Assembly (NCBI GenBank): GCA_019241645.1
Contig: JAFAWQ010000025.1
Span: 1 to 43,490 of the forward strand
Direction: 5' to 3'
Length of the DNA stretch: 43,490 nt
From: Alphaproteobacteria bacterium
Lineage (GTDB): Bacteria; Pseudomonadota; Alphaproteobacteria; Micropepsales; Micropepsaceae
Positions 6,374 through 14,361 of the stretch are shown here, in pieces. A program made the position numbers and the translations under genes. The notes under the pieces were generated by a model, which saw nothing but the letters and a program-made list of their open reading frames with translations, searched no databases and was not told the DNA's origin. Each line of letters begins with the position of its first letter. The first letter of the stretch is position 1.

Positions 6374-7064
6374 AATGTCTAAAATCTGCGGTAGAAGGTT
6401 TTGGAGGCGTCCGGAATAACAGATGATCCGCTGGAAGCGGATAGACTAACGGTTGCTGAAATATATCGCGCCATGCGTCAGCACTTTCCGTCCACGGATG
6501 CTCCTTGTCGAACATGACCCACGAGAACATGTCGCAGAGTGCCGCAAACACGCCGCACTTCTTCGCAAAGGCAACCAAGCCCATGTATGTGACGGCCTCC
6601 TCAGTGATCTCCGTGGCATAAGTTGGCGGCACAAGAGAAGTACCAACCCACATTAGATGGTGTTCATCTATGATTACGTTAGTTCTCGAAGCCCAATGAA
6701 CGACCTTGTTTCGCTCGATATCCATTGGCGGGAGCTGCCTGAAATAGCAGTTCCAAAAAGGATTGTAAGTCGAACCACATCTCTGGTGGATCAGCTTTTC
6801 CAAAATTCCGTTGCGGGCTCCGCTATTGGTGATCTTGAAAAAGATGGTTCCGGCAACACGACGCGGCATTTCGCCTGCTGTCCGCATCAGGTCACAAAGC
6901 GACTGTTCCAGACCAGCGTAAGCGTCAATTGCCTTTCCTCGATTTCCCCAGAAAGGATCAATGGCAAAGAGCTTATTGACTGCCGTCATGGGTATGGTCC
7001 CATCCGGGCGAGGAACGCCGTCCGTGACAGCGTAGAGGTCTGGATTCGGATTCGGTGTTGCCAT
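6357..7064 (-). CDS. resident HEPN-like protein, 3' end recoded by the IS1595 insertion
   Basis: The 235-residue product has a helical layout. AYAGLEQSLCDLMRTAG (about 48-64) and GTIFFKITNSGARNGILEKL (about 72-91) are followed by ERNKVVHWAS with R118-N-x3-H123, the HEPN-type Rx4H motif, and more helices up to residue 220. The last five residues (WRYYT) and the stop are encoded by the right end of the IS element. Splicing out the element and one duplication gives ...DFRHFP and a TAA, so the insertion swapped two codons for five and left the rest intact. The protein is therefore probably still made. The upstream neighbour on the same strand is a frameshifted small gene 29 bases away. Confidence 0.7.
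   Translation of the reverse strand: MATPNPNPDLYAVTDGVPRPDGTIPMTAVNKLFAIDPFWGNRGKAIDAYAGLEQSLCDLMRTAGEMPRRVAGTIFFKITNSGARNGILEKLIHQRCGSTYNPFWNCYFRQLPPMDIERNKVVHWASRTNVIIDEHHLMWVGTSLVPPTYATEITEEAVTYMGLVAFAKKCGVFAALCDMFSWVMFDKEHPWTESADAWRDIFQQPLVYPLPADHLLFRTPPKPSTADFRHWRYYT
6374..6381. repeat. target-site duplication, right copy (AATGTCTA)
   Basis: Exact copy of 4030-4037 directly outside the right inverted repeat. Confidence 0.9.
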
Positions 7065-7093
7065 GCCTAAAGATCAATTCAGCGCAGTGCTTT

Positions 7094-7307
7094 CTAATGC
7101 GCGGTTTGCTTCTGCGGTGCCGCGACTTCCTCAAGCAGGCGGCCGAGATGCTGGTGCAGGTCCGCGATCACCGGCAGCGGCAGGCGAAGCCGCGCGGTGA
7201 TCTCGGCCTTGGGGCCGTTGTCGCCGTCCACAGTGATTGGGCTGAACGCTTCTGGGGTTGGCGACTTCCAGAACGTATTCGCCGAACTTTATGGTGTCTG
7301 AAACCAT
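7094..7307 (-). pseudogene. frameshifted small gene (about 70 aa if repaired)
   Basis: From ATG 7307, with GAAGGA about eight bases upstream, one frame reads MVSDTIKFGEYVLEVANP. After the run of four C's (minus strand, 7254-7257) the sensible coding moves to the next frame: EAFSPITVDGDNGPKAEITA, then RLRLPLPVIADLHQHLGRLL and a TAG at 7094. Dropping one C gives a single 70-residue protein with no internal stop. The break is in a homopolymer, so it may be a sequencing error and not a true mutation. The family is not recognised. It lies just upstream of the HEPN-like gene on the same strand. Confidence 0.6.
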
Positions 7308-7379
7308 GGGGTCATCCTTCAGGCATGCGCCACGGCCCTTCTTATCCCAGAACTTTCAACCAGGAACGGAGATTTCCGG

Positions 7380-7411
7380 AAAACAGAAGGCCCGGATTGC
7401 CGGTCCGGGCC
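7380..7411 (-). terminator. hairpin with T-rich tail
   Basis: A perfect 8-bp stem (GGCCCGGA and TCCGGGCC, 7389-7396 and 7404-7411) with a 7-base loop is followed on the minus strand by TTCTGTTTT. It would end transcripts of the lipoprotein/hom group about 120 bases beyond the lipoprotein stop. The tract is not a pure T run. Confidence 0.45.
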
Positions 7412-7527
7412 AGTTCTCTGAGGGTATCATGCATGAAGACGGTACGAATCGGAGTCTGCGCTCAAACGAAGATGCCGTCCAATAGCGAAGACGAAACTGT
7501 CCACAGCGACTCACTCTAGCACCACCG

Positions 7528-7848
7528 CTACAGCCTCTCCCAGAAGCGCGGCTGACGGATGTAGCAGCGTTCGTCCATTTGACTGCATCGCGGATTGAGC
7601 TTGAAGCGCTGATCTTGCATACAAAGCGCCATATAGCGCGCCACCAAACCCTTCACCTTGCTGGTGCGCTCATGCAGGTGCTTACGCCAGTCAGGAGTCT
7701 GCGTATTGAGCTGCGTGTAACAGGCTTGCATCGCCTCATGCGCGGTCGGCCGGTTGCCACAGCCGGACAGCACCAGTGCCAGTACGATGGCGAATGTTCC
7801 GGTAAAGCCGGAGTTGCGTGCTTGCAGATGGGCTTTCGTTGTGGCCAC
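7528..7848 (-). CDS. small Cys-rich lipoprotein
   Basis: From a GTG at 7848 the protein has 106 residues. It has a lipoprotein signal: a basic start, hydrophobic GTFAIVLALV and the lipobox LSGC. The mature part (CGNRPTAHEAMQACYTQL onward) is short and has five further cysteines, including CMQDQRF, NPRCSQ and ERCYI, suggesting disulfides in the periplasm. It follows homoserine dehydrogenase by 56 bases on the same strand and may be co-transcribed. No family is recognised. A longer in-frame start inside hom is unlikely because the added residues are a hom shadow. Confidence 0.7.
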   Translation of the reverse strand: MATTKAHLQARNSGFTGTFAIVLALVLSGCGNRPTAHEAMQACYTQLNTQTPDWRKHLHERTSKVKGLVARYMALCMQDQRFKLNPRCSQMDERCYIRQPRFWERL

Positions 7849-7904
7849 CCCGATGGCGTTCGCGGTGGTAACGGCTGACCGGCGGCAATGGTGCCGCGGC
7901 AGCC

Positions 7905-9191
7905 TTAGCCCTCGATGGGGATCATGCAGGGCGGCCCCAGCACCTTGTCGGAGGCCGTAATCGCTTGCAGGGCCCGCACCAGCGCCGTCTCGGAGCAATC
8001 GTGAGTCACCATGACGATGGCGACCGCCTCCCCCGGATCGCGGCCGCGCTGGATCATGCTCTCGATGGAAACATCCTCTCGCGCCAGATGTCCGGCAATG
8101 TCGGCAAGCACGCCGGGCCGGTCGCGCACATCGCAGCGCAGGTAGAAGCGGGCGATATGAGCCTCCGGCGGCGCCACCGGCAGCGGTTTCAGATCTGTCG
8201 CCGGCCGGCCGAACGCGGGGCCGCTCTCACCCCGGGCGATATCCACGACATCGGCAATGACGGCGGAAGTGGTTGGCTCCTCGCCTGCCCCGCGGCCTTC
8301 GAAGGTGAAGGGGCCGGCCGCGCCGGCGTAGGCCACCACGGCGTTGAAGACGGTGTCGACATCGGCAAGCGCCGTTCCCAGCCGCACCATGGCCGGCTGC
8401 ACCCGCTGATCCAAGCCTTGTGGAGTTTTGCGGGCAATTCCAAGCAGTTTGATGCGATAGTTGAACTCTTTTGCGAAGGCGATGTCAGCCCGTGAAATGT
8501 GGCGAATGCCTTCGATGCGGATGGCGCTCATGTCCGGCGGCACCCCAAAGGCCAGCGCCGCCAGCAACGCCAGCTTGTGTGCCGTATCCCCGCCGCCAAT
8601 GTCGAGCTCCGGGTCGGCTTCGGCATACCCTCGAGCCTGTGCTTCCGAGAGCACGTCCGCGAACGAGCGGCCCGAGGCCTCCATCTGTGTGAGGATGTAG
8701 TTGCAGGTGCCGTTCAGCACGCCGTGCACGGCATCGATCCCATAAGTTATAAGGCTCTGGCGCAATCCCTTGACGATGGGAATGCCGCCGGCCGCTGCTG
8801 CCTCGAAGCGCAGCGGCACGCCGCGCTGCTCGGCCAGCTCCGCCAGCTTCGCGCCCTGGAAGGCCAGCAGCGCCTTGTTGGCGGTCACCACGGACTTCTT
8901 TGCGTTCAACGCGGCTTCGATGAGACCAAGCGCGGGATCGCCCTCGCCGCCGATCACCTCGACGATAAGATCGGCCTGGGTCGCTGCGAGAGCAAGCGGA
9001 TCGCTAATCCATGGGATGTGGGAGATGTCGGCGCGGCGCCGCTTCTTGCGGTCGCGCGCGCACACCGCGACCAATTCCAGCTTGCGGCCGGCCCGCTGCG
9101 AAAGCTCCGCGCCGCGCGTCAGCAGAATTTGCGCAACCCCGCCGCCAACATTGCCAAGGCCGGCCAGCGCGATACGGAACGGCTCCCTCAT
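7905..9191 (-). CDS. hom: homoserine dehydrogenase
   Basis: It converts aspartate semialdehyde to homoserine with NAD(P)H, at the branch to threonine and methionine. The 428-residue protein has the Rossmann motif GLGNVGGGVAQIL at residues 11-23, the family signature LNGTCNYILTQM and GYAEADPELDIGGGDTAHK with the catalytic Lys. A C-terminal ACT domain (RFYLRCDVRDRPGVLADIAG onward, about 348-428) is the usual site of threonine feedback. Length and order are typical. The homoserine it makes feeds the O-acetylhomoserine sulfhydrylase at 20457-21728. Confidence 0.97.
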   Translation of the reverse strand: MREPFRIALAGLGNVGGGVAQILLTRGAELSQRAGRKLELVAVCARDRKKRRRADISHIPWISDPLALAATQADLIVEVIGGEGDPALGLIEAALNAKKSVVTANKALLAFQGAKLAELAEQRGVPLRFEAAAAGGIPIVKGLRQSLITYGIDAVHGVLNGTCNYILTQMEASGRSFADVLSEAQARGYAEADPELDIGGGDTAHKLALLAALAFGVPPDMSAIRIEGIRHISRADIAFAKEFNYRIKLLGIARKTPQGLDQRVQPAMVRLGTALADVDTVFNAVVAYAGAAGPFTFEGRGAGEEPTTSAVIADVVDIARGESGPAFGRPATDLKPLPVAPPEAHIARFYLRCDVRDRPGVLADIAGHLAREDVSIESMIQRGRDPGEAVAIVMVTHDCSETALVRALQAITASDKVLGPPCMIPIEG

Positions 9192-9222
9192 ATCGCGCTC
9201 TTATGGTGTGATTCTGGCCGGA

Positions 9223-10350
9223 TCAACTTTGCAGGAATATTTCGGCGCGGCGCTGCTCATCCTGTGCAAGGCTGCCCGCAGCATCGACCAGCACACGATT
9301 GGCCGGCACCCCCTGACGAATGAGCTCGCGTGCAACTGCGTTGGCGCAGGCCTGCGCGCGCTGGAGACTCTGGATCATTTGCCGGTCCGCCGGAAGGTCG
9401 GCAGCACCGCTCGCGGCATGCCCCACGATGCGCACGTAGCCTTGCCCGCCTCTCGTCCGATATGCGGCAAGCGCTGACTGCACCTGCGATGCGCCATTCG
9501 CATCGAGAGCCATCGAATTGGTGCCGAAGGTGACGGTAGCGGCCGGTGGCCCGCTCGGCATCGCGATTGGCGTGGCCGCCGGCACCGCATTGACGGAAGC
9601 CAGCCGCTGGCCTCGCGGCGCACTGCCTGCCGCCATCTGAGCGACATAAGGATCGAGCGGCGGCGCATGCGACGGCTGGAAACCGAGCGACGAATCGCCG
9701 GCAACGGCCGGTGCGGCTGCAGGCTCATTTGCCTTGGCGGCTGCCGCAGCGGCAGGCGGAGGAGATACCGGGGCGTTGGCAGGCGGGGGCGCGGCTGAGG
9801 CCACCTGGGTGGTGGGTGCTGCGGCCGGCTCCGACGGTAAAGCACCGGGCATTGGTGCAGAGGCCTCTGCACGTGGAGCATCGCCGGAGGGCGGTAAAGC
9901 GGTTTGCGCATCGCCTTCGGCTGCTCCAGCCGCAGCGGCGGCGTCTGCCGCGGCAGCATCAGCTTCTGCCGGGGGCGGAGGCGCGGCGGCAGGCTCGTTT
10001 CCGGCTTGCAGAGCTTCCGCGCTGTATTGCGCCTGCGCGCGATCGGCGACGAGAGCGTTTGCAACCTTCTTCTGCTCGTCGTCGGAGGTCGCCGACGGCT
10101 TCGCCGGAATGTCGGCTACCGCTGGATACTGGCCACCGGCCTCGGCGACCGTTTTGCCCTGACTATTGGATCCCTCAACTGTGCCCGGGGCGCCGGCGGC
10201 TGTGGTGCTTTGCTGATCCGTCGAAGGACTGTTCCATGTATCGGGATCGAGAATATCCACGTTGCTTGAGCAACCGGTCGCCACGGCCACTATCGACGCG
10301 AGTGCCAGCCCACGAACGATAAGACGCGCCGTACGCACCAACTCGACCAT
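9223..10350 (-). CDS. lipoprotein with Ala/Pro-rich linker and degenerate OmpA-like domain
   Basis: The 375-residue protein starts with a lipoprotein signal (GLALASIVAVATGC). A long low-complexity region rich in Ala, Pro and Gln/Glu follows (about 30-240). The C-terminal 100 residues have the OmpA/Pal fold pattern: VTFGTNSMALD, YVRIVGHAASG, and an Arg-Ala helix QRAQACANAVARELIRQGVP ending NRVLVDAAG. The canonical GHTD Asp is replaced by Ala (GHAAS), so classical peptidoglycan binding is doubtful. The role is probably cell-envelope structural. It is divergent from phaC. GC-rich linker codons generate long spurious antisense frames here. Confidence 0.8.
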   Translation of the reverse strand: MVELVRTARLIVRGLALASIVAVATGCSSNVDILDPDTWNSPSTDQQSTTAAGAPGTVEGSNSQGKTVAEAGGQYPAVADIPAKPSATSDDEQKKVANALVADRAQAQYSAEALQAGNEPAAAPPPPAEADAAAADAAAAAGAAEGDAQTALPPSGDAPRAEASAPMPGALPSEPAAAPTTQVASAAPPPANAPVSPPPAAAAAAKANEPAAAPAVAGDSSLGFQPSHAPPLDPYVAQMAAGSAPRGQRLASVNAVPAATPIAMPSGPPAATVTFGTNSMALDANGASQVQSALAAYRTRGGQGYVRIVGHAASGAADLPADRQMIQSLQRAQACANAVARELIRQGVPANRVLVDAAGSLAQDEQRRAEIFLQS

Positions 10351-10525
10351 TCCGAGACTCCTTCGGCGCGAAAGCGGCGCCAGCCCAAGCGGTGTTCCCT
10401 ATACAGGCCCTCCCCTTGCCCGCGCAAATCCGCATCCCACCCGTTCCGCGTGAATCCTGGCGTCCCCCGCCTTGCCGCCGAAGCGATACGCGGGCTATCA
10501 CCGCCCGGCAAACCGGATCGTAACA

Positions 10526-12532
10526 ATGAGCGAAACAGGCCCATCGTCGGCGCGCGCGAACGCGGCCAGAAAAGCACAAGACGCCGCCGGCGGCGCACCG
10601 GAATACCGCATCGGCGATCCCGGCGCCTTCGCGCGGAACATGGTGGAGGTGGGCATCCAGTCGCAGCGGCTGCTGGGCGACTTCGTTGCGCGGCAAGCCG
10701 GCAAATTCGGCAGCAACCAGCCGCTCGATCCGCTGAACATCACCGGCGCCTTCATGGACCTGCTGCGCGGCATCGTCGCCGATCCCGCGGTGATCATGGA
10801 AGCGCAGTTCCAGCTCTGGCGCGATTACATGAATCTCTGGGAGCGCAGCGCGCGGCGAATGTTCGGCGGCACGGCAGAGCCAATGGTGGAGCCGGGACGT
10901 GGCGACCGGCGCTTCCGCGACAAGGACTGGCAGGAAAATCAGGTCTTCGATTTCATCAAGCAGAGTTACCTGCTCACTGCCAACTGGATGCAGGACACGG
11001 TGGCGAAAGTTCACGGCCTCGACGAGCACCAGCGCAAACGTGTCGCGTTCTATACCAAACAGTTCGCCGACGCGGTCGCTCCGACCAATTTCGTGCTCAC
11101 CAACCCGGAAGTGTTGCGCACCACCTTGCAGAGCAATGGCGAGAATTTGGTGCAGGGCCTGCAGCACCTGCTCGATGACATGGAGCGCGGCGGCGGCGAT
11201 CTCTCGATCCGCCAGAGCAAGGACGCCTTCAAGGTCGGCGAAAATATTGCCACCGCACCTGGCAAGGTGGTGTTCCGCAACGAATTGATCGAGCTCCTGC
11301 AGTTCGAACCGACGACGGAGCAGGTTTACGAAATTCCCCTGCTGATCATCCCGCCGTGGATCAACAAGTTCTACATCCTCGATCTGAGGCCCGAGAATTC
11401 CTTCATCCGCTGGGCGGTGTCCCGCGGACACACGGTGTTCGTGGCCTCATGGGTGAATCCGGACACGCGGCTCGCCCGCAGGAGTTTCGAAGACTACATG
11501 CGCGAGGGCATATTCGGCGCGCTGGACGCAGTCCAGGCCGCAACGAACGCGAAGAAGATTAACGCCATCGGTTATTGCATCGGCGGCACTCTTTTGTCTG
11601 CCACCCTTGCCTACATGGCCGCCAAAGGCGACGAGCGCGTCAACTCCGCGACATTCTTCGCGGCCCAGGCTGATTTCAGCGAGGCAGGCGACCTTCAGAT
11701 CTTCGTTGACGAGGAACAGCTCGCGGCGATGAAGCAGCAGATGGACCAGGCCGGCGGCGTGCTCGAGGGCGGCCGCATGGCGACGACGTTCAACATGCTG
11801 CGCGCCAACGATCTGATCTGGGGCTTTGTCGTCAACAACTACCTGCTCGGCAAGGAGCCGGCGCCGTTCGATCTGCTTTACTGGAATTCCGACACCACGC
11901 GGATGCCGGAAGCCTGCCATCTCTTCTACCTGCGCGAATTCTACAAGAACAACGCCCTGGCCAAGGGAGAGATGCGGTTCGGCGACGTTCGCCTCGATCT
12001 TTCGAAAGTGAAGACGCCGATCTATCTGCAAAGCGCGCGCGAAGACCACATCGCGCCATATCGGTCGGTATACAAATCGACGAAGCTATTCGGCGGCCCC
12101 GTGCGCTTCATCATGGCGGGTTCGGGTCATATCGCCGGCGTCATCAATGCGCCGGAGGCGAAAAAATATCAGTACTGGACCAACGATGCGTTCGGCGCGG
12201 TGGTGAACGGCAAAGGTGCCGCGAACGGAAAAACAATCGCGGCGGCCAGGACGGGATCCAAGGCCGCGAAAGCGACTGCCGCGGCAAGCAAATCCAAGAT
12301 CGCGCGCCACGCGAATGGCTTCGACGCTTTGCAGATGGGGAAACCTTATCCCGCGTCGGTCGAAGAATGGCTGGAGGGAGCGGCGGAGCATCAGGGCTCG
12401 TGGTGGCCGGATTGGGACGTGTGGCTGTCGCGGTTGTCAGGCAAAAAAATCCCTGCGCGACGCCCCGGCAGCGGGAAGCTGAAAGTCCTGGGAGACGCTC
12501 CCGGTACTTACGTTCAAATCAAGGCGCAATAA
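10526..12532 (+). CDS. phaC: class I poly(3-hydroxyalkanoate) synthase
   Basis: PhaC polymerises (R)-3-hydroxyacyl-CoA into PHA granules. From ATG 10526 (MSETGPSSAR) it has 668 residues. The N-terminal domain contains SYLLTANWMQD. The lipase-like box GYCIGG carries the catalytic Cys (C351), with Asp in REDHIAPY (about D507) and His in GSGHIAGV (about H535), then the C-terminal SWWPDWDVWL block. Between KYQYWTND and YPASVEEWL lies a roughly 50-residue Ala/Lys/Gly-rich stretch (about 555-604) that usual class I enzymes, around 590-600 residues, lack. No phasin or phaR is adjacent. Identity is firm. Confidence 0.95.
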   Translation: MSETGPSSARANAARKAQDAAGGAPEYRIGDPGAFARNMVEVGIQSQRLLGDFVARQAGKFGSNQPLDPLNITGAFMDLLRGIVADPAVIMEAQFQLWRDYMNLWERSARRMFGGTAEPMVEPGRGDRRFRDKDWQENQVFDFIKQSYLLTANWMQDTVAKVHGLDEHQRKRVAFYTKQFADAVAPTNFVLTNPEVLRTTLQSNGENLVQGLQHLLDDMERGGGDLSIRQSKDAFKVGENIATAPGKVVFRNELIELLQFEPTTEQVYEIPLLIIPPWINKFYILDLRPENSFIRWAVSRGHTVFVASWVNPDTRLARRSFEDYMREGIFGALDAVQAATNAKKINAIGYCIGGTLLSATLAYMAAKGDERVNSATFFAAQADFSEAGDLQIFVDEEQLAAMKQQMDQAGGVLEGGRMATTFNMLRANDLIWGFVVNNYLLGKEPAPFDLLYWNSDTTRMPEACHLFYLREFYKNNALAKGEMRFGDVRLDLSKVKTPIYLQSAREDHIAPYRSVYKSTKLFGGPVRFIMAGSGHIAGVINAPEAKKYQYWTNDAFGAVVNGKGAANGKTIAAARTGSKAAKATAAASKSKIARHANGFDALQMGKPYPASVEEWLEGAAEHQGSWWPDWDVWLSRLSGKKIPARRPGSGKLKVLGDAPGTYVQIKAQ

Positions 12533-12545
12533 GCATCGGCATTAG

Positions 12546-12570
12546 AAAAAAACGGCGGCCGGTGCCGCCA
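12546..12570 (-). terminator. bidirectional terminator between phaC and argC
   Basis: Stem GGCGGC/GCCGCC (12554-12559 and 12564-12569) with a 4-base loop. On the minus strand it is followed by a run of seven T's, a good stop for argC transcripts. On the plus strand the tail is only ATTTCC, so it would serve phaC poorly. Confidence 0.6.
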
Positions 12571-12692
12571 TTTCCATTCGAAGGTTTTGCGCCTATGTGC
12601 CGGAGCCATTCGGCGTACCCCCCGTCGGGCCGTCATAGCCGACTTTGCCAATGCAGAGATACGAACCCCCGCAGCTGCCTTGCTGCCGGAGG

Positions 12693-13712
12693 TTACGCTT
12701 CAGTCGGCAGAAGCCCCGTTGTTTCCGGAAACCCCAGCATCAGATTGAGATTCTGCACGGCTGCACCAGCAGCCCCTTTGCCCAGATTGTCAAACACCGC
12801 GATGAGGCGCACCTGTTGGGTCTTTTCACTGCCAAAGACAAACAGCTTCATCCCATCGGTGAGCCGCAGACTCTCGACATCGAGGGTGAGGGGCGCAGCC
12901 GCTTCCGCAGTATGCGGCTGCGGCGGATCTTTGCGGCAGGCCTTCAATGCTTCCGGCGGCTCGTCAAGCGGCACTACCGCGATCAAATTTTCGCCTCTAT
13001 AGGCCTCCTTCAGTGCACGATGGACGTCAGAGACCGTCGGTCTGCCGGGCAGAGACCAAAGCTGCAGCGGCACCTCCACCATCATCCCGCGGTAGAATCG
13101 GCCAACGCTTGGCGAGAACAGTGGTGGACGCGCGAGCCCGGCATGTTTCTGCATTTCCGGTACGTGCTTGTGCGCGAGAGTGAGCCCATAAGTACGCACA
13201 ACGGTTTTGACGTGGCGCGAAGAGTTGCGATTCTCGAACTCCTCGATCATCGCCCTCCCCCCACCCGAATAGCCTGAGATCGCATTGATCGTGAGCGGAT
13301 AGTCCGAGGGAATCACTCCTGCCCACATCAGCGGTCGAGCCAGTGCCAGAAAGCCTGTCGCATAACACCCGGGATTGCTGACCCGCTTGGCGGCGGCAAT
13401 CCGGGCCCGCTGCTGCGGCTCGAGTTCTGGAAATCCGTAAGTCCAATCCGGCGCGGTGCGGTGGGCGGTCGAAGCATCGATGATCCGTACCGCCGGGTTT
13501 TCGACCATCGCCGCGGCTTCGCGGGCGCCATCGTCGGGCAGACAGAGGATGACGAGGTTGGCCCTGTTCAGCGCGTCGCGCCGGGCATGCGGATTCTTGC
13601 GGACCGATTCCGCGAGTTCCAGCACGGAAAGATCTGGCCGGCCGACCAGGCGCTCGCGAATTTCGAGGCCGGTGGTTCCGGCCGCGCCGTCGATAAAGAC
13701 AATGGCCGTCAT
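12693..13712 (-). CDS. argC: N-acetyl-gamma-glutamyl-phosphate reductase (short form)
   Basis: Third step of arginine synthesis: NADPH reduction of N-acetylglutamyl-5-phosphate to the semialdehyde. The 339-residue protein has the type 2 (ArgC2) N-terminus MTAIVFIDGAAGTTGLEIRE, the active-site SNPGCYATG with catalytic Cys, and NAISGYSGGGRAMIEEFE. In many alphaproteobacteria argC follows rplM-rpsI directly; here DUF805 and hemerythrin genes lie between. The ATG at 13712 fits the family start. Confidence 0.95.
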   Translation of the reverse strand: MTAIVFIDGAAGTTGLEIRERLVGRPDLSVLELAESVRKNPHARRDALNRANLVILCLPDDGAREAAAMVENPAVRIIDASTAHRTAPDWTYGFPELEPQQRARIAAAKRVSNPGCYATGFLALARPLMWAGVIPSDYPLTINAISGYSGGGRAMIEEFENRNSSRHVKTVVRTYGLTLAHKHVPEMQKHAGLARPPLFSPSVGRFYRGMMVEVPLQLWSLPGRPTVSDVHRALKEAYRGENLIAVVPLDEPPEALKACRKDPPQPHTAEAAAPLTLDVESLRLTDGMKLFVFGSEKTQQVRLIAVFDNLGKGAAGAAVQNLNLMLGFPETTGLLPTEA

Positions 13713-13873
13713 AGCGACTGTTCCCAGGCGTTATATTACAAGATTGACAGGTGGCGTCCGAACCTTTTTAGCTTGGCATTCTGATTTCGGTGAGGGCTGG
13801 GCCCGCGTCCTTGTAGGCCCCTTGTCAGAGCTCGCGTAAGTTCCGCGCTGTTATCCATCAAGGGGAGGTTCGC

Positions 13874-14332
13874 TTGGACTTCAACGTGCTGTGGCAGAAT
13901 TTCGTGAATACCGTCACGAACCACTATGTCGATTTCAACGGCCGCGTGGGCCGGGCGCAGTTCTGGTACTATTTGCTGGTCGTCATTGTGCTGGCGATCA
14001 TTGTGGCGATGGTGGCTTCCGTTACCACTCGTCTGCTTTCGATGCTGTTCTCGCTCGCCTTGCTTTTGCCAAATCTGGGCATGGGAATTCGCCGGCTGCA
14101 CGATGTGGGGAAGCCTTGGTTTTATGTCCTGCTGCCGTTGGTCCCCTCGGTTCTTGCCAGCCTTTTCCTGGTGATGTTCTTGTTGCCGCTGGCGATGCTG
14201 TGCTGGCTCGCGACGCTGGTTGCGAGTGTCTACCTGATCTATCTGTACGTTCAGCCCGGTGATCCTGCACCGAACATGTACGGCCCTCCCCCGGCAGAAT
14301 GGTCACCCTCTGCAGCAACACCGGTCAGCTAA
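13874..14332 (+). CDS. DUF805 membrane protein
   Basis: The TTG start at 13874 is preceded by GGGGAGG with five bases of spacing, a strong ribosome site that fixes the start. The 152-residue product has the DUF805 signature FNGRVGRAQFWYYLL (about 22-36) and GMGIRRLHDVGKPWFYVLL (about 76-94) among four predicted membrane helices. It ends in a Pro-rich soluble tail. The family is small inner-membrane proteins of unknown function. Confidence 0.88.
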   Translation: MDFNVLWQNFVNTVTNHYVDFNGRVGRAQFWYYLLVVIVLAIIVAMVASVTTRLLSMLFSLALLLPNLGMGIRRLHDVGKPWFYVLLPLVPSVLASLFLVMFLLPLAMLCWLATLVASVYLIYLYVQPGDPAPNMYGPPPAEWSPSAATPVS

Positions 14333-14361
14333 AGGAATTCGATTCCGCAGTTAGCCGCACG

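Noticed and set aside
7055..7519. Plus-strand frames of 75-154 codons
   Set aside because: No ribosome site or domain. They are antisense to the frameshifted small gene, whose protein is far more convincing.
10175..11431. 418-codon open frame on the minus strand across the OmpA-like lipoprotein start and phaC
   Set aside because: It is antisense to phaC with its conserved catalytic motifs, shows Arg/His-rich composition typical of a GC-rich shadow, and has no recognisable domain.
12593..12739. Minus-strand frame after argC reading CGGSYLCIGKVGYDGPTGG
   Set aside because: It looks coding-like at its end, but the open stretch between stops (12740 to 12593) contains no ATG, GTG or TTG start.
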